From Elysia chlorotica (taxonomy: Eukaryota; Mollusca; Gastropoda; Plakobranchidae): a DNA stretch of 64,000 bases. Below, piece by piece: positions 28,752 through 48,361 of the stretch; position 1 is the stretch's first letter; every line of letters starts with the position of its first letter. The notes beneath the pieces are model-generated. The model saw nothing but the letters and a program-made list of their open reading frames with translations, did not search any database and was not told the origin of the DNA. The stretch covers positions 158,396 to 222,395 of the forward strand of contig RQTK01000080.1 of assembly GCA_003991915.1 (NCBI GenBank), in the 5' to 3' direction. The position numbers and the translations under genes were made by a program.

Positions 28752-29027
28752 CTATTTTCCGACATCTTTGTACAATTTTGTCACGTTTGTAGTATGATGT
28801 GTTTCCCTTCCTCTCATGAGAATGTCTTTCTTAATGCCAATCCCACCCAAACAGCCTTCAAATATCAGGTGTATTCTTGTGTGGAAAACATCTTTTCTCA
28901 TCTTTAGTCCAAAAGGCATGCGGAAGCAACGATATCTTTTAGGCGGTGAGCAATACCTCATAAAGTAACTGGATCCTTTGCTTAGTTCAAAGTTAAATCA
29001 TGCTTATCTTCCGTCTAGTGTAAAGAC
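28752..29027 (-). pseudogene. Decayed Ty3/gypsy-type reverse transcriptase fragment
   Basis: The minus strand reads FTLDGR, two stops, FNFELSKGSSYF, then RYRCFRMPFGLK, VFHTRIHLIFEG and DILMRGRE. This is the order of the palm region of Ty3/gypsy RT (..RFLRMPFGLKSAPEVFQ..IFEG..DDILVWG). The catalytic Asp pair is replaced: KKD stands where a xDD motif is expected. About 90 residues survive; no LTRs, primer site or integrase were recognised nearby. Confidence 0.7.
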
Positions 29028-29361
29028 TTATTTTTCATTTTAATAGTGTCATACTTTTTGGCAATACTTGATGACTAATGATTACACTAAAGAAAGTTCT
29101 TCCTTTTAATCTTGAGGTTATGCAATCCGCGTGGAAAAAGATGTTGAGTTAAGAAATTATGAAACTTTTGTACAAATGATGGGGGCGAAACACGATAAGG
29201 GCTACATTTAAATTACATAGATAGTAAGATAGATAGTTGAACAGATTGCCCGATGAATCAGAAATCAATTGAATATAATTGTAGATTGATCAATACACAG
29301 CTAAACATGGACTAATGTACTTGTATTCGTACTATTATATGTACAGATATAACATTATTCC

Positions 29362-29366
29362 ATCTT

Positions 29367-29434
<68 letters not shown>

Positions 29435-29438
29435 CCTG

Positions 29439-29495
<57 letters not shown>

Positions 29496-29500
29496 TTATC
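29362..29500. repeat. (TATC)n microsatellite
   Basis: Long TATC run interrupted once by TACCTGTC near 29432. Confidence 0.97.
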
Positions 29501-29559
29501 TTTCTATATACAAACATGTCTGTCTGTATGTATGTCCGTTCGTCCGTCCATCTTGTCTG

Positions 29560-29701
29560 TTCATCTGCATGTCTTTGTCTCTGTCTTTCTGTGTGTCACT
29601 CTGTCTCTGTATGTCTCTCTCTTTCTATCTCTCTCGCTCCCTCTTTCTATATCTCTGTATCTCTCTCGCTCTCTCTTTCTCTGTCTATGTCTGTCTGTCT
29701 G

Positions 29702-29796
<95 letters not shown>
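29560..29796. repeat. (TC)n microsatellite with CTGT variants
   Basis: Mixed CTGT/CTCT to 29700 and nearly pure TC to 29795. Confidence 0.95.
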
Positions 29797-29798
<2 letters not shown>

Positions 29799-30229
29799 AT
29801 AAAGCAAATAACGCGTGATACACGATATATGGCGGGGAATTGGGGAAAGAGAACAGCGAGAAAATAAGAGTGAAAGAATAAGAGAGGCTCAGATGGCGAC
29901 ATAGATATCGTAAAACAAGGGTGACAGAGACAAAGAGCCAGCCAGCCAGACAGCCAGACAGACCGGCAGACAGACAGACAGACAAATAATCTAAGTAGAC
30001 AGGCAGACAGTCAGCCAGACAGAGGAAGGAAAAAGGCGATCAGAGCGAGTGAGCTAGAGAGACAGAGGGAGAGAAAGATGCATCTTTTGTGTATGGCTAC
30101 CAGATCCATTCGTCTAATGAAATAATCGCGATGCTTGACAAGGTTAAGCTGGGATGAGTCAAGATGCCAGCAGTTTGCTTGAAAAGAACTATCATTGTGA
30201 GCTTTGGGCCAAGTACGCATCTTAGCAAT

Positions 30230-31140
30230 TTACCCAATTACCAAATGTGTGTGTTTTGGATACAATTGATAATCGATAAAAGATGATTATGTCATAAATA
30301 GAATATTGTGTATATGTTGCAAATAATTTTTTTTTAAGTTATGATAAAATACGATGTTGGTTATAGTTCAAAGGTATAATTGATTCACATATTTTTAGAT
30401 ATAAAAAAATAATATTTGTAGTAAAAGGAATACATCAGAAAAACTGTGCAAAATAACCTTGATACTGTGCCTTAAAAGTGAGTGCGTATCAAAAGAAAAA
30501 GTACATGAACATGTTTTTTTCAAATCCATTAAGTTTATTAAATGGCCTTCCTAAAAATACGTTTAGTTTGTGTTTCCAAATGTTTTTTTTTAATTTTTAA
30601 TTAGAGACACAAGCATTGTTGGGAGTTATTCATCCCTGCCTTTAAATTGACAAGAGGATATCAACACTTCAGCAATTTAAAAAAACAGCTTTATTGAAAC
30701 AATCTTTAGGGGCAGAGATGTTTTCAAGATTGCTCTTCGTGTTACTTAAAATGTACCCAAAACATTAAAAAAATAATTCATAGATGAAGATGTTCTTTCT
30801 TACCTGGTGTATTGCATCTTTCCTTGGTAGGATTATTTATTCCAGTTTCGTATAATCCAATTTGAATAATTGTTGGCCGTCTTATTTAACAGAAGAAAAA
30901 TTCCATGTATGTTCCAATACTTGTGACAAAGTTTTAGAATCATAACAACAATACCGTGGCAGTAAAAGGTCAGTGTTTTCAAATCTCCACGACTTCCATC
31001 GGTCGAATAAAAGTTGCATGGAGTCTGCAGATATAGGTAATTTGTATATCATCATATGCCACCAAGAGAGAAATGCCCTTCAATTATTGTATTGTTTAAC
31101 GATCTTCTCTCCTTTGTCGTAGTTTATTCTTCATAAGAGA
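30230..31140. other. No recognisable feature
   Basis: AT-rich intergenic DNA; no gene supported. Confidence 0.45.
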
Positions 31141-31480
31141 GAAGCTCTCTTTCTCTCTCCCTCCCTCTCCTAGATTAACGTATCCTAGGTCCCCACAGAA
31201 AATTATAGGCGGCACTATCGCAGTCTGTCTATGATTGAAGATCTATTTAATAATTCCCCCTCTAAACATTCTTCTCCCCCCCCCCCCTCTAGCCCTCTCT
31301 TCTCTCTTCTCTCTCCTCTTCTTTCTTTCCTTGTCGCTCTCTCTATCTCTCTCCCCTTTCTCTAGCTCTTCCACCATCCCTCTCTCTATCTCTCTCCCCT
31401 TTCTCTAGCTCTTCCACCATCCCTCTTTCTATCTTCCCCCCTTTCTCCCTCTCTCTCTCTCTCTCCTCTTTTTTTACCGC
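31141..31480. repeat. Polypyrimidine region with a 48-bp tandem duplication
   Basis: Almost all C and T. TCTCTAGCTCTTCCACCATCC occurs twice within about 31336-31430. Confidence 0.85.
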
Positions 31481-34070
31481 TTTCTCCGTCTCTTTTCCAA
31501 ACTTTCCACTCCTCAAAGTTCCAAAGCCTGGGAAAGGCGGCCCCTTCAGTCACTGGACCGTGTCCGGCTAGCCAGTGCCAATTACGGTAACGCCCACCGA
31601 TCTAATGGTTCGTGACGTGAAAGGAAGTTCAATGTTTTATTGTGCGGTAACCATGGCCTTGGCTGACTTGATTAACGAAACATAGCAAGAAAGAATCAGA
31701 CAGATAGACAGACAGACCGACAGACAAAGACAAAGGCAGAGACAGAAACAGAGAAGAACAAAAAGGAGAAATCTAGATAAAGAAAGAGACAAAAAAAAAC
31801 TAATTCAGAGAGAATGATAGCTGGGTTGTTGGTTTTTGTTGTTGTTTTGGGAAAAATGTTCTTTAGGCGAGCCAATTTTCATACCATAGGTTATTACTTG
31901 GGACTCTCATGCTTTCGCAAGCCTTAAGACTTTGAAAAAAGTGTATACCTTGTCTTGGCAGATGTGAAGCCATGAAACCTGATCAACGCGACAATCTTAT
32001 ACTTTTCATAATTGCCATGATCGTTTAAGAGTGAGTCATAGATAATGATGTAAGTTATAATGAGCTTCGGTTTTTTTTTATTGTGTACCAAACAGGGCAG
32101 AAGAAATAAATATGACTGCTATTTTACTCTAAGAAAAATTACTAAGGCCTTAATATGTCCTTTAATTCCTGTTGATTTAGGATGTCATTACCGACTTTGG
32201 CTAAGATTTTCCTCTCCAAGCAAAAGCGCTCTAGGCTGCTTCACTCAGGACCAGAGGTTGATGGTGTGGAGAGTGCTAACGCCTCCCAGTGCATGAGAAA
32301 TCACGAACAAAGACTCAGACCTATGGAAGTGGCCCTCTCCATTACATAAAGCTAAGTCCCATCTCCAGCTCTTTCCCAGAATGATTGACGTCACGGTACC
32401 AAGTAAAGGAAAAGAAATGCGTAAATTAAGAATGACTAGGATAAGTTTCTCTGACAAAAAAGTACGGTTTCTTTTCTCGGTCTATTTTGACATACTTTCG
32501 AATTAAACAATAAGACCCGACAGTTCCTTGCAGAGAGTGCCTAGACTACCGTGATGCAAGCTTTGAACAGTTAGTATGAGCCTCATGTTTATTATTGTTA
32601 TAGTTCTAAAATTGTTGACATACTCCTTTCGTACAGCAGAATGGAATTAAAAAGAAAAATAATGGTTTTGCTGTCTATATATGAGACTGACGATTCTTCG
32701 ACAAAGAATATAAACTATTCGTGAACATAATACATTTATAAAAATTAATATTGAAGTAATTAATTTCTGTGACAATATATTTATTCAAGACTTCGGGGTA
32801 TAGATTTCTATAAAAGCAGCAAAGCACAAATTACAGTTATAAAAAACAAGAAAAACATAAAGAAGAAAAGTATTTGAAATAGGAAATAATCATAAGTATG
32901 AAATTGTACCTGAAGGAAAAAGAAACCATGCCAATTGTCCTGAAGGAAAAATAAGCGATGTCAATTGTCCTGAACGTTATATTAAGCAGATCAGACCTTG
33001 CTACAACAGAAGTACATGGAATAACCAGTAGAAAATCGAAGTGAATTATAAAACTATACAATTATTTTTCTCCGCTTTGTCTTTCCCGGCATGCCGTGTT
33101 ATTTCCAAATTGCCACCCATTACATGTAAGATCACACAGAGTCGCTAGTTCTCTTGGTTAAAGCGACAATGTAAATATTAGTATATTAGTCTTCAGCAGT
33201 TTTCCTATCGAGCGTGTCTAAGTCGCCCACAGCGTAAAATGGAGGGTAAATAAGTAGCCAGGGCCACAGAAAAACCTTTGTTAGGCCACAGAGAACGCAA
33301 ATAAACTTATCGCAGGGTCGTTTCAGACCATTGACCAACGCCTTTCGACTTGCCACACAGAGTAATTACATGAGATGTACAAATTTGATTGGCTAAAAAT
33401 GGTGACGTGGAATCAATATTACAACTGACCAAACCATTCCTATTTCTATTTCCTGGGGTTTTCGTAACGCATTGAAGTTAAATAATTTGCTATGGCACCC
33501 TCTACACAGCCATAGTAAGTTTTAAAGAGCGTTAAATTTGGGTAAAGTTATATTTTCTGCTATGCAGTTAACTCGGATCTCAAGTCTTACCCTTATGCAA
33601 ATTATTTTTAAAAAAAAACCTCCAAATAATTAGTAATTATTTTAATAGTGCAGCCTGTGGTAACATGTGGTAAGGTTTCAGTCACCAGGACACTCTGAAA
33701 TATTATTGACTTGTGGTGAGACGGAGATGAAACGGCGCCGGGTGCTTCTAGTAAGGGACTTATCAAAATATTAACCTCTTTCGGTTCGTTTTGACTCCAG
33801 CCTCCTTTTCATATAGAAAACATGCAACTTGAAAACTGATCGAGGATTCTTTTTAATAAAATTAAGCAACCACAAAGAGAATCGTTGGAAAGCATAATTA
33901 TAAAACATGTCTCGATTATTGAGCAGAATTACTGTCGATACTTTAGGCTCAGTTGCACACATTAAAACAAAATAAGCGGAAAGAGAAGCTCTTATAGCGA
34001 CATTCATGTCCCAAGACTAAAGTTCGACAACTATGATGTCACACAAAGAAAAAGACGGCCATGTCAATAT
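31481..34070. other. No recognisable gene
   Basis: Intergenic. A short imperfect tandem repeat of about 35 bp (CCTGAAGGAAAAA..AATTGT) lies at 32908-32975. No supportable coding region. Confidence 0.4.
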
Positions 34071-34073
34071 GTA

Positions 34074-34128
34074 TCAGCCGGTCACATTATACATGAATTG
34101 ACACCAGCTAAACCAGTAAACAATAAAG
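34074..34128 (-). mobile_element. Short SINE body fragment
   Basis: CAGCCGGTCACATTATACAT and TTGACACCAGCTAAACCAGTA match, in reverse orientation, the segment between head and body of the SINE at 5320-5601. Confidence 0.5.
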
Positions 34129-34717
34129 GCATCTCTTTAAAGCTCTCTCCCAGATTGGTTTCTTTTACGGTATCGGAGGCCAAAACTTAAGTCTGGTAGG
34201 CAACTGAGGCAGGCTAAATTTGGGCTGTATAAAGGGTTGGGAGTGTGTGTGTGTGTGTTTGTTTGTGACAATACTTAATTAGAATACCAATAGGGTCATA
34301 CCCCCCGTTTTAACTATGCAGCCATACCAGTTGCACCTATTTCATCCATCTCCCGCATCACTCATAAAAAGAAAACTAAATGACTGTATAAACATAACCT
34401 TACCCGTCCCCCCAGCGTAGAAGGGAGGGTTTGTCTTATCTGTCTCAACCTATCCCCCCTTTCCACTTTAGAACCTCCAAAATTAGGGAACCCCATACAT
34501 AAGAGGACCAGCTTCGTATTAATAGAATGAACCAGCATAGGATCTATCATGTCTTGCCTTCCTCCTGATCTTTTGTCTTCTGTTAACGCCGCCTGTCGCC
34601 GTATAGGATCCCCCAGGGGAACCTAGAAGACGTTAAACCCGGAGAGAGGGAGAGAATTCTTTCCCTCCCTCTATAGAGAATTTGTGTGTTTGTGTATGTG
34701 TGGAGGGGGGAGAGGGG

Positions 34718-34785
34718 TTAAAACCCAGGACATCCGGATTTTATGCCGCGCGCTCTACCTATTGAGCTACCTCATCCTCCCTCGT
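34718..34785 (-). mobile_element. tRNA-like sequence next to a SINE
   Basis: Minus strand: GAGGTAGCTCAATAGGTAGAGC is a good A-box/D-arm, and CCTGGGTTTTAACCC resembles a T-arm with a degraded B box. It lies just before the SINE at 34806, in opposite orientation. The anticodon stem does not pair well, so I call it a relic. Confidence 0.4.
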
Positions 34786-34805
34786 TGTTGGGAAAGGGGG
34801 GGGGG

Positions 34806-35025
34806 TAACCCTGGGGTAGAACATCGGCTTCCGACGCAGTAGGTCCATGTTTCGAGCCCTGCTTGGGTCGGTGTTAGTTTAATGTGACCGGCTGAGACAG
34901 GAATTATGGTATCCCCGCCCTGTGTTGTGTGTGGCAACACATAACAAATGCCAGACGTCAGACTTGGGGCCCGTCCACAATATAGCCTATGAAATAGTGC
35001 GGGCGCTAGAGTTTAAACCAGCCCC
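34806..35025 (+). mobile_element. tRNA-derived SINE copy
   Basis: Head CTGGGGTAGAACATCGGCTT with B box GTTTCGAGCCC, then ATGTGACCGGCTGAGACAGG and GGGGCCCGTCCACAATATAG. Same family as 5320-5601, opposite orientation, no clear (AACC)n tail. Confidence 0.75.
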
Positions 35026-35372
35026 AGTGGCATTAGATCCTGACAGTCTGCACGATCCACGGAGCACTTCTGTGTGTAGGACTAGAAGACAGGTCTAGCA
35101 CAGGCGATGAATAGATTGTGTTATGTTCAAAATCATGCTGTGTATGTGTGTTTGGAAAAAAAAATTGGGTTAGGATTTGGGGAGAGGGGAGGGGGGGTGC
35201 GCGACATTACAAAATAAATTTGATGCACACAAATCTTCAGAGATAGTAATTGTACAATAAAATTTGCTGTTTTAATTTTGATTGCAGGAGACCCACTTAT
35301 TTGACGATCCATTTTAACTGAAGTCTTTATAGTTGACTATTACCTATTTAATGCCTGAAAAGCCCGTTTGTC

Positions 35373-35403
<31 letters not shown>

Positions 35404-36120
35404 AAATCAAAATACACAAAATTGTTTTTGCATTGCCTTTGAGATCTCAAATTAAACTAGAAACTTGATAACTACGCTGTTCCTCCTCATTAATAGAGAT
35501 GTGGCAAATACAACTTTTGTTTTCTCTGCCATTGTCATTATTATGATTGTCTGTATAATTATTAAAGATTAAGTTATAGATGTATTGAAAACATTATGAG
35601 GCGTGCAAAGTTGTATTTTGTCTCTCTGAACAATTTTTATGCAAACATGATGGTCGCCAGTAAATAATTATAAGGTGTCGGTGCCAAGAAAAGATAAAGC
35701 TTTCTGTGAATATCCACAGACATAATCGTTATGTAATCATAGCCCACGCCTCATCAAAACAGTGGTACACGTTCCAAGCCGCTTGGCGTAAGCTGTTATA
35801 GATTACCCTAGAGTGCTTGCTATGCGTCTGGTGCAATAGTATGGGCGTTGTGGGCATTGCTTATATGTATGTATAATTGTCTTATCAATGAGTATCAATG
35901 ATCTTATATTATGAATATGACAATTTAATCAACCATTGAGGATAGAATAAAATTACGCTAATCAGACGAAGTAGATAAATAATTTAAAGCAAAAAGAGCA
36001 TGCCATTGAGTAGGAGAGCTTAACAATACCACGGAAGGTATTATATCTTCCGAAGTTGTTTTAATTGGTCTCGTTTAGAAAATAGTAGTTATTGTAGTAG
36101 CAGTTAGAGAAGTACTAGTA
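35026..36120. other. Intergenic, with a poly-T run
   Basis: A 28-base T run at about 35373-35400 might be the reverse of a retroposon poly-A tail. Nothing else recognised. Confidence 0.4.
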
Positions 36121-36129
36121 GAGGTGATG

Positions 36130-36315
<186 letters not shown>

Positions 36316-36510
36316 GTGGATTGTGGTAGCAGTACCAACAGCAGCAGGAGCAGGAGATCTTATAGTAAGGTCCTTCTGGTTATATGGACGACTTGTTTCT
36401 CTTTTCTTATTTTTACTTCTTTGGCTGCTTTTTTGTTTTGATCAATTTTTTATACACTGCGACAGCCTTACTGTTCTAGACTAACTCACATTAACAAAGT
36501 ATTTTATAAT

Positions 36511-36516
36511 TTTATT
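36511..36516 (-). terminator. Candidate polyadenylation signal, gene A
   Basis: AATAAA on the minus strand about 115 nt past the gene A stop codon. No cleavage site can be fixed from sequence alone. Confidence 0.4.
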
Positions 36517-36631
36517 TATAACACAGCTCATTGATAATTGATTATTTTGCCGAATTTTAATTTGCAGATGTGTTGTCTATTATTTAACCAATTAACATGA
36601 AAGAATTCCTCAAAGAGCTGTCTTAGTATTT

Positions 36632-45271
<8,640 letters not shown>

Positions 45272-45631
45272 CTTGCACTTGTACTTCCTACAGATCCTGA
45301 AAGGTTGGAAAAATACTAATGAACTAAAATGCTTAGGTGCTAGCAATAAATTCAATGTGTGAAAAGTAACTGAGTGGCCTGTTGTTTGTAAAATTGTGAT
45401 TTTCCAGCTAATATTTTTTTATAAATAAAAAACAAACAAAAAAGTGTTTGATATATTGCACTTCAATTGTATATAAATATATTTAAGTAGATTTTTATTT
45501 TATTTTATGAAAAATAAGATCAAAATTTATGAGCCACAATTCTAGAAAGTAAAGTAAACTTAAAACAAGATTCGTATGTAAAACACAATTTTCAGAAATA
45601 GAAGCATAAAAACCAGGACTCAGTGCCTTAC

Positions 45632-45740
45632 CTTCTGAGTATTTTAAGATAAGAAAGCGGGTGGTCTCGGACTGTATTGTCTGTGCTAGTTACACACAGC
45701 CCTTGATTTTCTTATCGCTTGCCATAATTTCTTACATAAG
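45632..45740 (-). other. Putative 5' UTR exon of gene A
   Basis: The minus strand has CTCAGAAG|GTAAGGC, a consensus donor at 45632/45631. It could join the acceptor CTGTAG|GAAG at 45287, 16 nt before the start codon, giving the same two-part leader as gene B. The upstream limit is not defined by any clear core promoter. Confidence 0.4.
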
Positions 45741-46740
45741 ACAGTGTTCATTAACCTGTTCCGGTTAAATAGCAGACACATGATGGTTATGGTGTACAAA
45801 GCTGTCTGGGTGTAGAACTGGTGCTGCGACGAATATTTTACATAAGGCGTGTACTTTCTTTCCTTGTGCTTCTGTATAAGATTAGATTTAGAGAGGGGCA
45901 GATCACTTGAACATATATAAGTAGAAGTTTTTACAGCTATTATTGTTATGTAATGTTAAGCAGTGTTGAAAACTAGGCTTAATTTGAAAATGGTCGAAAA
46001 ACGATTGTCGTTTTGGAGTTCGAACCGTCGACATGTAGCTACTTCAGCATCGATCGGCTTGAAAGCACTTTTATACCACTAGACCACTTTCTCCCAAAGT
46101 AGAGGTTCGTGGGCAATGCATAATTTTACAAAGCCTCCCTGAATGACTTGCAATCTTGATTGGCAAAATACAACTCGCACCAGTGGCAGCCACTGAATCT
46201 TTTAGCACCAACACGTGCCAATTTAGATGCACACATTTATGGACAAATGAATACAATAATACCTCAAAGTTTATTAACACGGTACTTTATAAATAAGGTT
46301 TATCGGAGGAACCCACTCGGATATATTAGTAGAAATTATTTAGAGCCTAAATTATTAGGGAGTGACTCGAGAAAGAATTTATCTTTGTCTCGATACTTCT
46401 TTGTACATTTTGATGTCAATTATCACGAGAAGTATAAATCGGCTAAAATGTCTGCTCTATATGTTCAGCAATAAACAGTTGTAATGGATTTTTTTCTTCA
46501 GGAGAATAATTACCGTTGCCTTTTTATTAGAAACATGGTGCATTTGGAAGAGTCTTTCACTTACCTGCAATATGGAATGATATTGTGTCAATTCAAAGAA
46601 GAAAATAACCTCTATAGTATAAATAATCCGTATAAGATATTTTGTCCACTTCAACTTTGGACAACATCAACTTTATTTTAAATTTTGTATGCTATAACTT
46701 CATTTGCTAGGGAGATGGGGTGACAGATATAAAGAAGAGG
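45741..46740. other. Gene A-gene B intergenic region, left part
   Basis: Would contain the gene A promoter. No clear TATA box was found. A tRNA-like relic lies at 46009-46098. Confidence 0.4.
46009..46098 (-). mobile_element. tRNA-like sequence, probably a SINE head or tRNA relic
   Basis: Minus strand: GTGGTCTAGTGGTATAAAAG as the A-box region and ACGGTTCGAACTCC as the B box, at roughly tRNA spacing. I see no matching acceptor stem. Confidence 0.4.
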
Positions 46741-46745
46741 AAAGG

Positions 46746-46760
46746 AGAGAGAGCGAGATA

Positions 46761-46800
<40 letters not shown>

Positions 46801-46810
46801 GGGGAAGAGA
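46746..46810. repeat. (AG)n microsatellite
   Basis: AG repeats followed by a short G-rich end. Confidence 0.95.
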
Positions 46811-46904
46811 GAGACTAAGATTTAGTAGTCAACATCAATTGACGTATAAATAAAATATCGGCAGAATCATACCAACACGGTAAATTTATCCACCCTCAGT
46901 CTAC

Positions 46905-47085
46905 ATGGCAATTTCGTCCCCTACTGGTTGGATCGGTGTCCCTTTTATGTGACCGGCTGAGACAAAGTCATGGTATCCCACACTGTCTCTGTGTGACAGT
47001 ACGTAATTTTGTCAGACTTTAGTCTTGGGGTCTGTCTACAAAATATCCTATATAGTGCTGACTTTTGACGCTAAGCAACAACAAA
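46905..47085 (+). mobile_element. SINE copy, diverged, in the A-B intergenic region
   Basis: CTACTGGTTGGATCGGTGTC, then TATGTGACCGGCTGAGAC and GTCTTGGGGTCTGTCTACAA mark the family body. The tRNA-like head is not recognisable. Confidence 0.65.
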
Positions 47086-47089
47086 ATTT

Positions 47090-48040
47090 CATATCAAACA
47101 TCTGATTTTTCAGAGCATTCACTCACAGACACACAGAGCGCTCGCGGAATCCACGCTTGTTCTTTGCGCTTGTAGAAGATTGTGCAGCGAGGTGTAAGAT
47201 TTTTGCAACAAGCCTTTTTAACGCTCTCTCTAGTGTATTTTTCGTCTTCTAAAGTGCCCCCGTCCCGCCCCCTATAAACAACAACAACAAATTACACAAA
47301 AATTGTGTTGGGGAAAGGGGAGGGGGGTTCTTAGCAGTGATATTTACATTTCCATAACGATTTACACCAGCCAGCTCTATTGTCCTCGTGTTCTTTTCGC
47401 CTGACTCACAAATAATGCTGAAATTCAGTCTCGACAGAGCACACATCTAGTGGGGTCAGCTGCTACAGATAAAATGCTTTGCTGTGCAGAAATAGTGTAT
47501 AAGATTATAGTGTGTCATTCGATTATATAAATCTATCCTATTCACACAAAAGTTGTAGCTATTTTTTTACCAGAGACAATAGATTTTAGCGAGACGTCTC
47601 ACATGAAAGCTCAAAAGGTTATTCATACAGGGAGCTAGCGTGACGCACGCTCACTCTATTTCTTTCATGAAATCAAGGCTGTTGAGTAATGTTCAGACTA
47701 AGTATTTACTAAGGTTTAAAGAAGGAAGCAACCGCCTTAATTATCCTAACCCATATACGCAATTTTGTCCCTGTGAAAGCTCTCACTATCCCACCCTCTC
47801 TGGTAATGCGATGATTTTTAAATAATTATGAAGGATTTAAAAAAAATATTTATAAATTACATGCATTGGTAGTCTTTATTGACACACGAGAAAATGTGAA
47901 TTTTATCGGGATATATAATTGGTTTATAAACTATGTTCCCTAGCAACTTTGCAAGATCAAACTCATAAAGCAGATTTATTCTTTACCTCTCTTCCTCCAA
48001 GAGCTCATAGCGTATCTTCTCTAGCTCCACCACCATACTA
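47090..48040. other. Gene A-gene B intergenic region, right part
   Basis: No gene recognised. The open frame at 47640-47825 has no known motif. Confidence 0.4.
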
Positions 48041-48044
48041 TCCC

Positions 48045-48058
48045 CTTTCTCCTCTCTC

Positions 48059-48096
<38 letters not shown>

Positions 48097-48150
48097 TTTA
48101 TATCTGTCTCTGTATTCTTCTACCTTTCTTTCTCTCTGTCTGTTTAATGT
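48045..48150. repeat. (TC)n microsatellite downstream of gene B
   Basis: TC run at about 48050-48093 with CTGT variants after it. Confidence 0.93.
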
Positions 48151-48278
48151 TCTCCATATCTCACTATCTTTCTATGCCATCATAGATGTCGTGACATTAT
48201 TCTTTTGTTAGTGCTACAATACTCTTTTCTTTCTTTCCAAAGAGAAATCAACTCGTTCGTCAACATAAAATCATTCGA

Positions 48279-48284
48279 TTTAAT
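48279..48284 (-). terminator. Candidate variant polyadenylation signal, gene B
   Basis: ATTAAA on the minus strand about 80 nt past the gene B stop. I saw no canonical AATAAA between stop and this site. Weak evidence. Confidence 0.25.
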
Positions 48285-48361
48285 TTTTTTTTTCATTCAA
48301 AATATTAGCAAATAACATCACAGAAAATGAAATTCATAAAGTTGCTGAAGATTGCTATATA

